Assembly: GCF_036023875.1 (NCBI RefSeq)
Contig: NZ_CP107931.1
Coordinates: 4,774,001-4,838,000 of the forward strand
Source of the DNA: Mycobacterium sp. NBC_00419
GTDB lineage: Bacteria > Actinomycetota > Actinomycetes > Mycobacteriales > Mycobacteriaceae
Reading direction: 5' to 3'
Length of the DNA: 64,000 bases
Position 1 is the first letter of the stretch; each line of letters begins with the position of its first letter. Below, piece by piece: positions 43,929 through 52,676 of this stretch. Below the pieces are notes generated by a model. That model worked only from the letters and a program-made list of their open reading frames with translations. It searched no databases and had not been told where the DNA came from. A program made the translations under genes and the position numbers.

Positions 43929-45133
43929 CCGAGAACGCCTACCTCGTCGGACTGCGGCTGACCGGTAAGAAGGTCGTCGTGGTCGGCGGGGGAACTGTCG
44001 CGCAGCGGCGGGTGCCGGTGCTGATCGGGGCCGGCGCCGACGTGCACGTCATCGCCCGGGCCGCCACCCCGGCCGTGGAGGCGCTGGCCGAACAGAAGCC
44101 CGGCATCACGCTGCAGTTGCGCGATTATCGCGACGGCGACCTCGACGGCGCCTGGTATGCCATCGCGGCCACCGACGACCCGGCGGTCAACGCCGCGATC
44201 GTCGCCGAGGCCGAGAGCAGACAGATCTTCTGCGTGCGTGCTGACGCGGCCCGCGAGGGCACCGCGGTCACGCCCGCCTCCTTCGACCACGACGGCCTGC
44301 TGGTCGGCGTGCTCGCCGGCGGGGAGCACCGCCGGTCCGCGGCCATCCGGTCGGCCATCCGCGAGGCGTTCCAGCAGGGCGTCATCAACCCGGACACCTC
44401 CGAGGGCATGCGCGGCGGTGTCGCGCTCGTCGGTGGCGGCCCCGGGGACCCCGAACTGATCACGGTGCGGGGCCGGCGGCTGCTGGCCCGCGCCGACGTC
44501 GTCGTCGCCGACCGCTTGGCGCCCCCGGAACTGCTGGCCGAACTCGGTGCCGACGTCGAGGTCATCGACGCCGCCAAGATCCCCTACGGGCGGGCGATGG
44601 CGCAGGACGCCATCAACGCAGTTCTGGTCGACCGGGCCCGGGCCGGACAGTTCGTGGTCCGGCTCAAGGGCGGCGATCCGTTCGTGTTCGCGCGCGGCTA
44701 CGAGGAGGTTCTCGCCTGCGCCGAAGCTGGGATTCCGGTCACAGTCGTGCCCGGTGTGACCAGTGCCATAGCCGTTCCGGCGCTGGCCGGAGTTCCGGTC
44801 ACTCATCGCGGTGTCAATCACGAGTTCGTGGTGGTCAGCGGGCATTTGGCACCCGATCACCCGGAATCGTTAGTGAATTGGAATGCACTGGCCCAATTGT
44901 CGGGGACGTTAGTTCTGCTGATGGCCGTCGAACGTATCGAATTGTTTGCCGACGCTCTGATCTCAGGCGGCAGACCAGCGGAAACGCCGGTACTTGTGGT
45001 TCAGCACGGAACTACGGCCGCGGAACGGATTCTGACGACTACTCTCGGAGATGCGCCGATGCGAATTCGCACCGACGGCATTAGGCCGCCGGCGATCGTC
45101 GTAATCGGTCCGGTGGCGGCCTTCGCCACTTAA
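43925..45133 (+). CDS. cysG: Uroporphyrinogen-III C-methyltransferase / precorrin-2 dehydrogenase fusion
   Basis: A 402-residue bifunctional enzyme. The N-terminal part (about 1-150) is the NAD-dependent precorrin-2 dehydrogenase/sirohydrochlorin ferrochelatase-like module, with VVGGGTVAQRR near 20. The C-terminal part (about 160-400) is the SAM-dependent methyltransferase with GGGPGDPELITVRG and LKGGDPFVFARG. It opens both the siroheme and cobalamin routes; mycobacteria also call it cobA-like (Rv2847c). Codon use changes after about 44770: TTA, GTT and AAT codons become common and GC falls, though the protein family is intact to its end. It is last in the mqo-cysG run of overlapping genes. 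Confidence 0.93.
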   Translation: MTENAYLVGLRLTGKKVVVVGGGTVAQRRVPVLIGAGADVHVIARAATPAVEALAEQKPGITLQLRDYRDGDLDGAWYAIAATDDPAVNAAIVAEAESRQIFCVRADAAREGTAVTPASFDHDGLLVGVLAGGEHRRSAAIRSAIREAFQQGVINPDTSEGMRGGVALVGGGPGDPELITVRGRRLLARADVVVADRLAPPELLAELGADVEVIDAAKIPYGRAMAQDAINAVLVDRARAGQFVVRLKGGDPFVFARGYEEVLACAEAGIPVTVVPGVTSAIAVPALAGVPVTHRGVNHEFVVVSGHLAPDHPESLVNWNALAQLSGTLVLLMAVERIELFADALISGGRPAETPVLVVQHGTTAAERILTTTLGDAPMRIRTDGIRPPAIVVIGPVAAFAT

Positions 45134-45158
45134 AGTTCTCTTAAAATTACTGTAGGGT
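45130..45158 (+). promoter_or_regulatory. efpA promoter, probably leaderless
   Basis: TTAAAG (45130-45135), a 17-base spacer and TAGGGT (45153-45158, a TANNNT -10) lie in the AT-rich gap. The A of the efpA ATG is 9 bases after the -10, where transcription should start, so the mRNA is likely leaderless. There is no Shine-Dalgarno sequence. Confidence 0.55.
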
Positions 45159-45166
45159 AGCCATTC

Positions 45167-46744
45167 ATGACGGCTCTCAACGATGCGGAGCGAGCGATGA
45201 ATCGCCACGCCGACAGTTCAGAGCGCGCCCTCCCGATGCGCCTCGAGCCCAAGGCTCTGACCAAGACCAGCAAGTTCTACCCGGACTGGCTGCCGTCGCG
45301 GCGCTTCGTCGCCGCTGTCATCGCCATCGGCGGTATGCAGCTGCTGGCCACCATGGACAGCACCGTGGCGATTGTGGCGTTGCCGAAGATCCAGGACGAA
45401 CTCAGCCTCTCCGACGCCGGTCGCAGCTGGGTCATCACCGCCTACGTGCTGACGTTCGGTGGTCTGATGCTGCTCGGCGGTCGCCTCGGCGACACGATCG
45501 GGCGCAAGCGCACCTTCATCGTCGGCGTCGCCCTGTTCACCATCGCCTCGATCCTGTGCGGCATCGCCTGGGACGAGGCCACCTTGGTCGTTGCGCGTTT
45601 GCTGCAGGGTGTGGGCGCGGCCATCGCCTCGCCGACCGGCCTGGCGCTGATCGCCACCACGTTCCCGAAGGGGCCGGCCCGCAACGCCGCCACCGCGATC
45701 TTCGCCGCGATGACCGGCATCGGCTCGGTGATGGGCCTGGTGGTCGGCGGCGCGCTGGTCGAGGTGTCCTGGCGGCTGGCCTTCCTGGTGAACGTGCCGA
45801 TCGGCCTGGTGATGATCTACCTGGCGCGCACCACCCTGCGGGAGACCCAGCGCGAGCGGATGAAGCTCGACGCCGCGGGCGCCCTGCTGGCCACCATCGG
45901 CTGTACCGCGGCCGTGTTCGGCTTCGCCCAGGCACCCGAGAACGGCTGGCTGACGCCGGTCAGCCTGGTCTCGGCGATCGCCGCGGTGCTGGCCTTCATC
46001 GCCTTCTACTTCGTCGAGCGCCGCGCCGTCAACCCGGTGGTGCCCTTCGAGCTGTTCCGTGACCGCAACCGGCTGTCGACGTTCGCGGCGGTGTTCCTGG
46101 CCGGCGGCGTGATGTTCACCCTGACGGTGCTGATCGGCCTGTACGTGCAGGACATCATGGGCTACAGCGCGCTGAAGGCCGGTATCGGCTTCATCCCCTT
46201 CGTCATCGCCCTCGGTATCGGTCTGGGCGTCTCGTCGCAGCTGGTGTCGAAATTCCCGCCGCGGGTGCTGGTGATCGCCGGCGGTGTGCTGGTGCTGGCG
46301 GCGATGCTCTACGGCTCCACCCTCAACGGGGGCATCCCGTACTTCCCGAACCTCGTCATCCCGATCACCGTCGGCGGCATGGGCATCGGCATGATCGTCG
46401 TGCCGCTGACCGTGTCGGCCATTGCCGGCGTCGGCTTCGACCAGATCGGCCCGGTGTCGGCGATCGCGCTGATGCTGCAGAACCTGGGCGGTCCGGTGGT
46501 GCTGGCCATCATCCAGGCCGTCATCACCTCCCGCACGCTCTACCTGGGCGGTACCACCGGCCCGGTCAAGAACATGAACCCCGCGCAGTTGCACGCCCTC
46601 GACCAGGGCTACACCTACGGATTGCTGTGGGTCGCCGCGGTGGCGGTCATCGTGGGCGCGGTCGCGCTGTTCATCGGCTACACCTCTGAGCAGGTGGCTC
46701 ACGCGCAGGAAGTCAAGGAAGCGATCGACGCCGGAGAGCTGTAG
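45167..46744 (+). CDS. efpA: MFS drug efflux pump EfpA
   Basis: A 525-residue DHA2-type (14-helix) major facilitator exporter, matching mycobacterial EfpA (Rv2846c, about 530 residues). Motif A is GGRLGDTIGRKR between helices 2 and 3. Motif C-like GSVMGLVVGGAL lies in helix 5, and D/E residues after MDSTVAIVALP in helix 1 form the DHA2 motif D1. EfpA is linked to drug tolerance and lipid transport in mycobacteria. A soluble 45-residue N-terminus precedes helix 1. The start ATG at 45167 coincides with the expected transcription start. A close paralogue follows at 46923. Confidence 0.94.
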   Translation: MTALNDAERAMNRHADSSERALPMRLEPKALTKTSKFYPDWLPSRRFVAAVIAIGGMQLLATMDSTVAIVALPKIQDELSLSDAGRSWVITAYVLTFGGLMLLGGRLGDTIGRKRTFIVGVALFTIASILCGIAWDEATLVVARLLQGVGAAIASPTGLALIATTFPKGPARNAATAIFAAMTGIGSVMGLVVGGALVEVSWRLAFLVNVPIGLVMIYLARTTLRETQRERMKLDAAGALLATIGCTAAVFGFAQAPENGWLTPVSLVSAIAAVLAFIAFYFVERRAVNPVVPFELFRDRNRLSTFAAVFLAGGVMFTLTVLIGLYVQDIMGYSALKAGIGFIPFVIALGIGLGVSSQLVSKFPPRVLVIAGGVLVLAAMLYGSTLNGGIPYFPNLVIPITVGGMGIGMIVVPLTVSAIAGVGFDQIGPVSAIALMLQNLGGPVVLAIIQAVITSRTLYLGGTTGPVKNMNPAQLHALDQGYTYGLLWVAAVAVIVGAVALFIGYTSEQVAHAQEVKEAIDAGEL

Positions 46745-46867
46745 AGCTCGACATCGGGCAGCGAGAGCTGTAGAGCTCGACATCGGGCAGCGAGAGCTGT
46801 AGAGCTCGACATCGGGCAGCGAGAGCTGTAGAGCTCGACATCGGGCAGCGAGAGCTGTAAAGCTCGG
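46737..46867 (+). repeat. Tandem repeat, four 29-bp units plus a partial fifth
   Basis: Units start AGCTGTAGAGCTCGACATCG at 46737, 46766, 46795 and 46824, each 29 bases and identical. A degenerate 15-base fifth begins at 46853. The array starts inside the last codons of efpA and contains the stop codon in its first unit. It lies in the gap before the efpA paralogue and resembles a MIRU/VNTR locus. Confidence 0.93.
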
Positions 46868-46908
46868 TTGTAGAAGCGCGCCGAAGTCGGGCCCGGCTGG
46901 GGCCTGGG

Positions 46909-46914
46909 TAGGGT
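46909..46914 (+). promoter_or_regulatory. -10 element of the efpA paralogue, leaderless geometry
   Basis: TAGGGT is 8 bases before ATG 46923, the same geometry as at efpA, within the shared decamer GTAGGGTAGC. The palindrome GGGTAGCTACCC (46911-46922) overlaps it and could be an operator. No convincing -35 was found. Confidence 0.45.
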
Positions 46915-46922
46915 AGCTACCC

Positions 46923-48416
46923 ATGTCTGGCGCGAGCGGTCCCCAGCCCGTCGCCAGACCGCTGGCCACCCGCATCCTCGGTGTGGCCATCGTTGCCATC
47001 ACCGGCATGCAGCTGATGTCCACATTGGACGGCACGATCGTGATCGTCGCCCTGCCCCGGATGCAGGCCGAACTCGGACTGTCCGACGCCAGCAAGAGCT
47101 GGGTGATCACCGCTTACGTGCTGGCCTTCGGCGGGCTGCTGCTACTCGGCGGCCGGGTCGGCGACGCGATCGGCCACAAACGGGCCTTCCTCTCCGGCGT
47201 CGGGGTGTTCACCATCGCCTCGCTGGCCTGCGGGCTGGCCACTGAACAGTGGACGCTGATCGTGGCGCGCGCCGTGCAGGGCATGGGCGCCGCTGTGGCC
47301 GCACCGACCGGACTGGCGCTCATCGCCACCACCTACGCCGTCGGGCGTGCCCGCACTCAGGCAATGGCGGTCTCGGCGGCCATGCAGGGCCTTGGATCGG
47401 TGCTCGGCCTGGTGCTCGGCGGGGCGCTGACCGTGGTGTCGTGGCGGCTGGCTTTCCTGGTGAATGTGCCGATCGGCCTGCTGATCATCGGGATCGGGCT
47501 GACCCGGCTGGAGGAAACCCGCCACGAACGGCTCAAGCTCGACATCACCGGCGCGGTGCTGGCGACCCTGGCGTGCAGCGCAGCGGTGCTGGTGTTCACC
47601 CAGGGCCCGCCGCGCGGCTGGGTTGACCCATGGGTGATCGGTGCCGGTGTGGCCGCCGCGACATTCTTCGTGGCATTCCTGGTCGTCGAGCGCAGCGCCG
47701 ACAACCCGCTGGTGCCGTTCTCGGTGTTCGACAGCCGCAGCAGGGTGGCCTCGTTCGTCGCCTACTTCCTCGCCGGCGGGGTGATGCTGACGCTCAGCGT
47801 GATGATGGGCCTGTTGGTGCAGGACGTACTGGGCTATTCACCGCTGCGCGCCGGGGTGTGTTTCATGCCGTTCGCGGCGGCCTTCGTGGCGGGCAACGTC
47901 GCGGCCACCCGGCTGGCGCTGCGGGTGGCGCCGCGCTGGGTGATCCTGGGCGGCGGCCTGCTGGTGTTGGCTGCCATGCTCTACGGCTCCACGTTGAATC
48001 GGGCGATTCCGTACTTCCCGGACCTGTTCGTCCCGATCACGGTCGGCGGCCTGGGTATCGGCATCATCTCGGTGATCCTGCCGCTGTGCACCCTGGCCAA
48101 TGTGGGCCCGCGTGAGGTCGGCCCGGTGTCCTCGATCACCCTGATGGTGTTCAATCTGGGCGGGCCGCTGGTGCTGGTGGTCGTCCAGGCGGTGCAGACC
48201 TCGCGCACGCTGTATCTCGGCGGGACGACGGGCCCGGTCAAGTACATGACGCCCGCCCAGCTTGACGCGCTCGGCTACGGCTACACCTACTCGCTGCTGT
48301 GGGTGGCCGGCATCGCGGTACTGGTGGGAGTGGCTGCGCTCGGCATCGGATTCACGACCCGCGACATCGCGACCGCCCAGCACACCCGCGAAGCCGTCGA
48401 GGCCGGCGAACTCTAG
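46923..48416 (+). CDS. EfpA-like MFS efflux pump, tandem paralogue
   Basis: A 497-residue DHA2-type exporter with 14 helices, clearly homologous to EfpA along its whole length: LDGTIVIVALP in helix 1, GGRVGDAIGHKR as motif A, AAMLYGSTLNRAIPYFP and SRTLYLGGTTGPVKYM near the end. The last two correspond to almost identical EfpA stretches. The cytosolic N-terminus is shorter by about 25 residues. It arose by tandem duplication, separated from efpA by the 29-bp repeats. Its own promoter element suggests independent expression. The C-terminus overlaps the converging permease gene by 4 bases. Substrates unknown. Confidence 0.9.
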   Translation: MSGASGPQPVARPLATRILGVAIVAITGMQLMSTLDGTIVIVALPRMQAELGLSDASKSWVITAYVLAFGGLLLLGGRVGDAIGHKRAFLSGVGVFTIASLACGLATEQWTLIVARAVQGMGAAVAAPTGLALIATTYAVGRARTQAMAVSAAMQGLGSVLGLVLGGALTVVSWRLAFLVNVPIGLLIIGIGLTRLEETRHERLKLDITGAVLATLACSAAVLVFTQGPPRGWVDPWVIGAGVAAATFFVAFLVVERSADNPLVPFSVFDSRSRVASFVAYFLAGGVMLTLSVMMGLLVQDVLGYSPLRAGVCFMPFAAAFVAGNVAATRLALRVAPRWVILGGGLLVLAAMLYGSTLNRAIPYFPDLFVPITVGGLGIGIISVILPLCTLANVGPREVGPVSSITLMVFNLGGPLVLVVVQAVQTSRTLYLGGTTGPVKYMTPAQLDALGYGYTYSLLWVAGIAVLVGVAALGIGFTTRDIATAQHTREAVEAGEL

Positions 48417-49807
48417 ACCCGACGCGCCCGCCACCGGCGGTAGCCGCCGTAAACAGCTGCTGCCACAAGGAAATTCACGAAGTAGGCCAGATCTGCACCG
48501 TGCAGCGCGGTGGCCACCGGTCCGACGATCAGGTTGGTGTGCATGAACGGCACCGCCGCGGCGAACGCCGCGAAGAAGCTCACCAGGGCCACCACACCGG
48601 CGGTGCGGTCGGTGGTCTCCTCGGCCGGGTTGACCGCGTCGCGGCCGGCGGCGCGGTAACGCCAGTCGATCGCCACAATCGCGACGAACGCCGGAATCCA
48701 GTAGCTGACGAACAGCAGCACACCCTGGAAGCGGGCCGCCATGTCACCGGAATGAAGCCACATGATCAACGCGAACGCGATCACCACGACGACGACCGCA
48801 GACACCGGCCTGCGCACCCGCACTCCGACGGTCTGCAACGCCAGCGAGCCGCTGTAGTCGTTCATCGCATTCGAGGCCACCGAGCCCAGCGCGATCACCA
48901 GCAGGGCCAGCGCGCCCAGCACGCCGCCGCCCATGATCTCGCGGACACCGGCGGCGGTCTGGTCGGTCAGCGTTCCCGCCGCGGCCACCCCGATGGCTTG
49001 CACCGCGATGTAGGCCACCGCCAGCCCGGCGAAGGTGTAGCCGAACACCGCCCTGCGTGAGGTGTCCACCGGCAGGTAGCGGCTGTAATCCGAGGCGTAG
49101 CTCGCCCACGAGATCGCCAGGCTCAGTGCGATGGTGACTTCGAGGACGAAGGCGCCGCCCAGGTCGGCGCCGGACAGGGTGGGCAGTGAGATCACCTGGT
49201 GACCGTCGATCAGCTTCCAGGCGAATACCGCGAAGGTGACGATGAGCACGACCGTCATCACCGCCTGCACACGGTGGATGACCTCGTAGCCGAACACGCC
49301 CACCACACCCTGGGCCGCCAGCACGATCACCACCGCCAGCCAGAACGGAATGCCGAGCAGCTCGGCCAGCGCCTCACCGCCGAAGAGTCCGACCAGCCCG
49401 TCCCAGGCGATCGACGACAACCACTGGATGACCGCCACCACCGATACGGTGCCGCCAAAAGCCATGCGGGCGTTGGGAAGTTGCGCCGTCCCGGTCCGCG
49501 GGCCCCAGGTGGACAGATAGCCGACCGCCAGGCAGCCGACCACCGTGCCGATCACCATGGCCAGCAGGCCGAGCCAGAAACCCAGCCCCAGCACCACGGC
49601 CAGCGTGCCGGTGAACACCACCGTCATGTTGACCTGGGGGGCGAACCACACCGTGAACAGCCGGCGCGGGTTGCCGTACCGGTTGCCGGTGGGCACCGGT
49701 GCGATGCCATGCGTCTCGACGGCCATGTCGCCGGCGTGGGTGGGCATCCGGCCGGAGTAGCTTTGGCCCGCCAGGGCAGAACCGACCGACGATGATTCAG
49801 CTGTCAC
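48413..49807 (-). CDS. NCS1-type purine/cytosine permease
   Basis: A 464-residue membrane protein with 12 helices. NCS1 family features include the N-terminal PVPTGNRYGNPRRLFTVWFAP motif (in part: NRYGNPRRLF), WLSSIAWDGLVGLFGG for helix 3, WASYASDYSRYLP after helix 6, and AMNDYSGSLALQ for helix 8. It probably imports a nucleobase such as cytosine or a related cyclic compound by sodium or proton symport. No catabolic gene lies next to it. It shares the minus strand with the YhgE-type genes upstream, 25 bases away, so read-through expression is possible. Confidence 0.88.
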   Translation of the reverse strand: MTAESSSVGSALAGQSYSGRMPTHAGDMAVETHGIAPVPTGNRYGNPRRLFTVWFAPQVNMTVVFTGTLAVVLGLGFWLGLLAMVIGTVVGCLAVGYLSTWGPRTGTAQLPNARMAFGGTVSVVAVIQWLSSIAWDGLVGLFGGEALAELLGIPFWLAVVIVLAAQGVVGVFGYEVIHRVQAVMTVVLIVTFAVFAWKLIDGHQVISLPTLSGADLGGAFVLEVTIALSLAISWASYASDYSRYLPVDTSRRAVFGYTFAGLAVAYIAVQAIGVAAAGTLTDQTAAGVREIMGGGVLGALALLVIALGSVASNAMNDYSGSLALQTVGVRVRRPVSAVVVVVIAFALIMWLHSGDMAARFQGVLLFVSYWIPAFVAIVAIDWRYRAAGRDAVNPAEETTDRTAGVVALVSFFAAFAAAVPFMHTNLIVGPVATALHGADLAYFVNFLVAAAVYGGYRRWRARRV

Positions 49808-49832
49808 CTGATCACCCTAGTGGCAGATGGGC

Positions 49833-51845
49833 CTACACCTCGATGGGCGGGTGCAATCGCTCCATCGTGTACTGGCGGTTGCGGCGGGCCGCCCACGCGG
49901 TGGCCGCCAGCGAACCGGCAAGCACCCCGCTCAGTACGGCCACCGCAATCCACAGCCGGTGGTCGATCCCGCCGTTGATGAGTTGGCGTAACCCGTTGAC
50001 GGCGTAGGTCATCGGGTCGGCCGGATGAATCACCTGGAACGGCTTGGCGGTGGTTTCCACCGGATAGATCCCACCCGCCGACACCAGTTGCAGCATCAGG
50101 AACGCCAGTGTCACCACGCGTCCGACCGCGACGCCGAATACCGCGTTGAACGCCTGGATGATGCCGAGGAATGTGGCGATCACCAGGATGAGGAATCCGA
50201 CCGTGGCCAGGGGGTAACGGGCTTTCAGGCCGACGCCGTAGTGCACCACGGCATACATGACGACGACCTGGGCGATGGCCACCAGCAGCGCCGGCCAATA
50301 GGACGCCAGCACCACGCGCAGTGCGCCGAGTCCGTTGATGATCGGGCGGGACTGCAACGGCGTCAACAACATCCAGATGATCAGCGCCCCGATGAACAGC
50401 GCCAGCGGCAGGAAGAACGGCGCGAAACCGGTGCCGAAGGTGTCGGCCGGGTTCTGGGTGACCAGATCGAGCTTCACCGGGGAGGCGACGGTCTTGGCGA
50501 CGAGCTGCCGTTGCTGCGGCGTCCACGACGGCACCTGGGTGGAGCCTTCCCGTAGCTTGCCCGCCAGTTCCTGGCTGCCCGCCTTCAGTTGGCCGGTGCC
50601 GTCGGCCAACCGTTGTGCACCGGCTGCGAGTTGGCGGCTGCCGTCGGTCAGCGCGACAAGGCCGGAGCTGAGCCGCTGTGCGCCGGAGTCGAGCTGCTTG
50701 GCGCCGGACTGCAGCTTGAGGACGTCGGCGCGCAGTGTGCCGTCCACCGTATGGGTGAGGAGCATCCGCAGCTTGCTGGCGGGATCGCCGAGTTCGTCCT
50801 CGAGCCGGGTTGCGCTGTCGCGCAACCGCGCCAGGCCGTCGTCGGTGGCGGGGTCGATGCCTTGGGCGGTCAGCAGGCGGCGGGCACCGGCGAGAACATT
50901 GCCGACGTCGCGCACCGTCGGGTCGGGGTTGGCCGACAGAGTCGCGACCGCTTGATCGATGATCGCCGCCGCCTGGTTCTGGTCGATGTGTAGCGCCGCG
51001 ACGCGGTCGGTTGTCGACCGGACAGCTCCGCTGAGGTGTTCGGCGGCAGCCCCGACTTCGGCCGGGTCGATGCCGAGGCTGTCGACCCGCGCCAGCACGT
51101 CGACCAGCGGTTCGGTCGCGGTGGTGATGGCAGAGCTCAGCTGGCGGGTGCCGGAGGCCAGTTGGGCTGCACCGTCGCGGGCGGTGGTCATGCTGGTCGC
51201 CAGCGTGCCCGAGCCGGTCGCGAGCTGATGTGCCCCCGAGTCTGCGGTGACCAGGCCGGAGGCCAGCCGGTCGGCTCCGTCGGCTGCGGCGGTGAGGCCC
51301 GCGCCGGCGTCGGTCAGACCGGTCAGCACGGTCCCCACGGTCTGCTCTCCGACGCTGGCGTTGACCTGGTTGATCACCTCGCGCGCAGCGTTCTGCCCGA
51401 TGATCGAACCCAGATAGTTGTTGGCGTCGTTGAAGGTGAACTGCAAGCTGGCCTGGGCGGGGTCGCCTCCGGATGGGGAGGTGATGTTCGCGCTGAAATC
51501 GCGGGGGATCGTGATGGTGAAGTAGTAGGTGCCGTCGGCCAGGCCCTTGGCGGCCTCCGTTGCCGACACCTCATGCAACTGCAGTTGGCCGGATTCCGTG
51601 AGCGCTTTGGCAACCTGTTCGCCGGCCCGAAGGGGCTTGCCCTGCGCTTCGGCGCCGGTGTCCTCGTTGACCAGGGCCGCGGGCACCTTGTTCACCGCGG
51701 CGAACGGATTCCAGAACGCCCACAAATACATCGCGCCGTACAGGAGCGGCATCAATACGATGGTCGCCAAGGCGATGCGGGGGAGAAGACCTCGCGAGTA
51801 GCGCTTGAGATCGGTACCCAGCGACATTCCGGAGAGCATCGTCAC
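49833..51845 (-). CDS. YhgE/Pip-type ABC-2-like membrane protein
   Basis: A 670-residue protein with an N-terminal helix (LPRIALATIVLMPLLYGAMYLW), a large extracytoplasmic region (about 45-440) and a C-terminal five- or six-helix ABC-2-type bundle. The external part contains repeated heptad-like Gly/Ala/Ser segments (SGTRQLSSAI, SGAKQLDSGAQRLSSGL, AAGAQRLADGTGQLKAGSQELAG) predicted to form long coiled helices, the hallmark of the YhgE/Pip family. These proteins act in export or phage-receptor-like roles in Gram-positives. The upstream gene, overlapping by 4 bases, encodes an ATPase-like protein and should be its partner. Confidence 0.88.
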   Translation of the reverse strand: MTMLSGMSLGTDLKRYSRGLLPRIALATIVLMPLLYGAMYLWAFWNPFAAVNKVPAALVNEDTGAEAQGKPLRAGEQVAKALTESGQLQLHEVSATEAAKGLADGTYYFTITIPRDFSANITSPSGGDPAQASLQFTFNDANNYLGSIIGQNAAREVINQVNASVGEQTVGTVLTGLTDAGAGLTAAADGADRLASGLVTADSGAHQLATGSGTLATSMTTARDGAAQLASGTRQLSSAITTATEPLVDVLARVDSLGIDPAEVGAAAEHLSGAVRSTTDRVAALHIDQNQAAAIIDQAVATLSANPDPTVRDVGNVLAGARRLLTAQGIDPATDDGLARLRDSATRLEDELGDPASKLRMLLTHTVDGTLRADVLKLQSGAKQLDSGAQRLSSGLVALTDGSRQLAAGAQRLADGTGQLKAGSQELAGKLREGSTQVPSWTPQQRQLVAKTVASPVKLDLVTQNPADTFGTGFAPFFLPLALFIGALIIWMLLTPLQSRPIINGLGALRVVLASYWPALLVAIAQVVVMYAVVHYGVGLKARYPLATVGFLILVIATFLGIIQAFNAVFGVAVGRVVTLAFLMLQLVSAGGIYPVETTAKPFQVIHPADPMTYAVNGLRQLINGGIDHRLWIAVAVLSGVLAGSLAATAWAARRNRQYTMERLHPPIEV

Positions 51846-52582
51846 CCCGTCCTTTTCTGTGTCTGAGCCAGTTCAGCCCGATCGGTGTTGGCCACCGCGA
51901 TCTGTGACCGCACGGCGTGGCCGGTGACGCCGTTGACCGTGGCCGTGACGACCGTCTGGTCGGTGCCGAGGTCGATGAGCCGCTCGATGAGTAGGTCCCG
52001 GTTGACGTCACTGGTCACGAAGTCGAGGTTGCCGACGACGAGCAGCGGCGGGGTCTTGGTGTTGGCCAGCGCGATGCGGAGCAGCAGACGATCGAGTTCG
52101 GAGAGTTCCTCGAAGTACTCGGTGAGCGGGGGCAGCGGATGAGGTCCGAACACCCGGGCGCACATCGTCGTCAGTGCGGCCTGGTCTGCTCTGGACACCA
52201 GGCGGTACCACGCTGCGTCCCAACGCATTTGCTCGGTGATCAGGTCGCGCACGGTGACGGACTCGGGCACCGTGTCCAGTTCGTCGATACCGGCGAGGGC
52301 GGACAGCGCGAAGATCTGGCGGGCGCTGCGGGCGCCCAACACATCCAGATCCCCGGATTGGGGAGCCATCCGTCCTGCGATCGTCATCAACAGCGCCGTA
52401 CGCCCGGATCCTGCCGGGCACACCAGGACATTGAGCCCGCCGCGCGGGATCTCGAGGTCGACGGGTCCGTAGACCGGTCCCCACGGCCCGCGCATCCGAA
52501 TTCCGCGTGCCGCAACGGCAGGCGGACTGGGTTCGTCGGTGTGGTCGGCTGATTCCGGTGACACTGCGGCCTCCCCGCTCAT
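51842..52582 (-). CDS. ABC-ATPase-like protein with degenerate nucleotide site
   Basis: A 246-residue protein with the ABC fold order, but the Walker A reads PAGSGRTA at about 56-63, with R61 where Lys is invariant. The signature LSGGQ is replaced (YFEELSELDRLLLRIALAN), and the Walker B reads LLVVGNLDF with no DE pair. It therefore probably binds nucleotide weakly or not at all, or uses a different partner ATPase. It is translationally coupled (4-base overlap) to the YhgE-type membrane gene. Start ATG 52582 is preferred; an in-frame start at 52654 adds 24 Arg-rich residues. Confidence 0.75.
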   Translation of the reverse strand: MSGEAAVSPESADHTDEPSPPAVAARGIRMRGPWGPVYGPVDLEIPRGGLNVLVCPAGSGRTALLMTIAGRMAPQSGDLDVLGARSARQIFALSALAGIDELDTVPESVTVRDLITEQMRWDAAWYRLVSRADQAALTTMCARVFGPHPLPPLTEYFEELSELDRLLLRIALANTKTPPLLVVGNLDFVTSDVNRDLLIERLIDLGTDQTVVTATVNGVTGHAVRSQIAVANTDRAELAQTQKRTG

Positions 52583-52676
52583 GAGTACCCGCACATCACA
52601 ACATGCACGGCCGGGGGTGCGCGTGGGAAAACCTGCGCGACGGAGATTTGTCACCGGGCGTCGTTAGGCTCCCGCT

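Noticed and set aside
46737..46867. CRISPR array
   Set aside because: The 29-bp units are directly contiguous with no spacers, and no cas gene is present. It is a simple tandem repeat.
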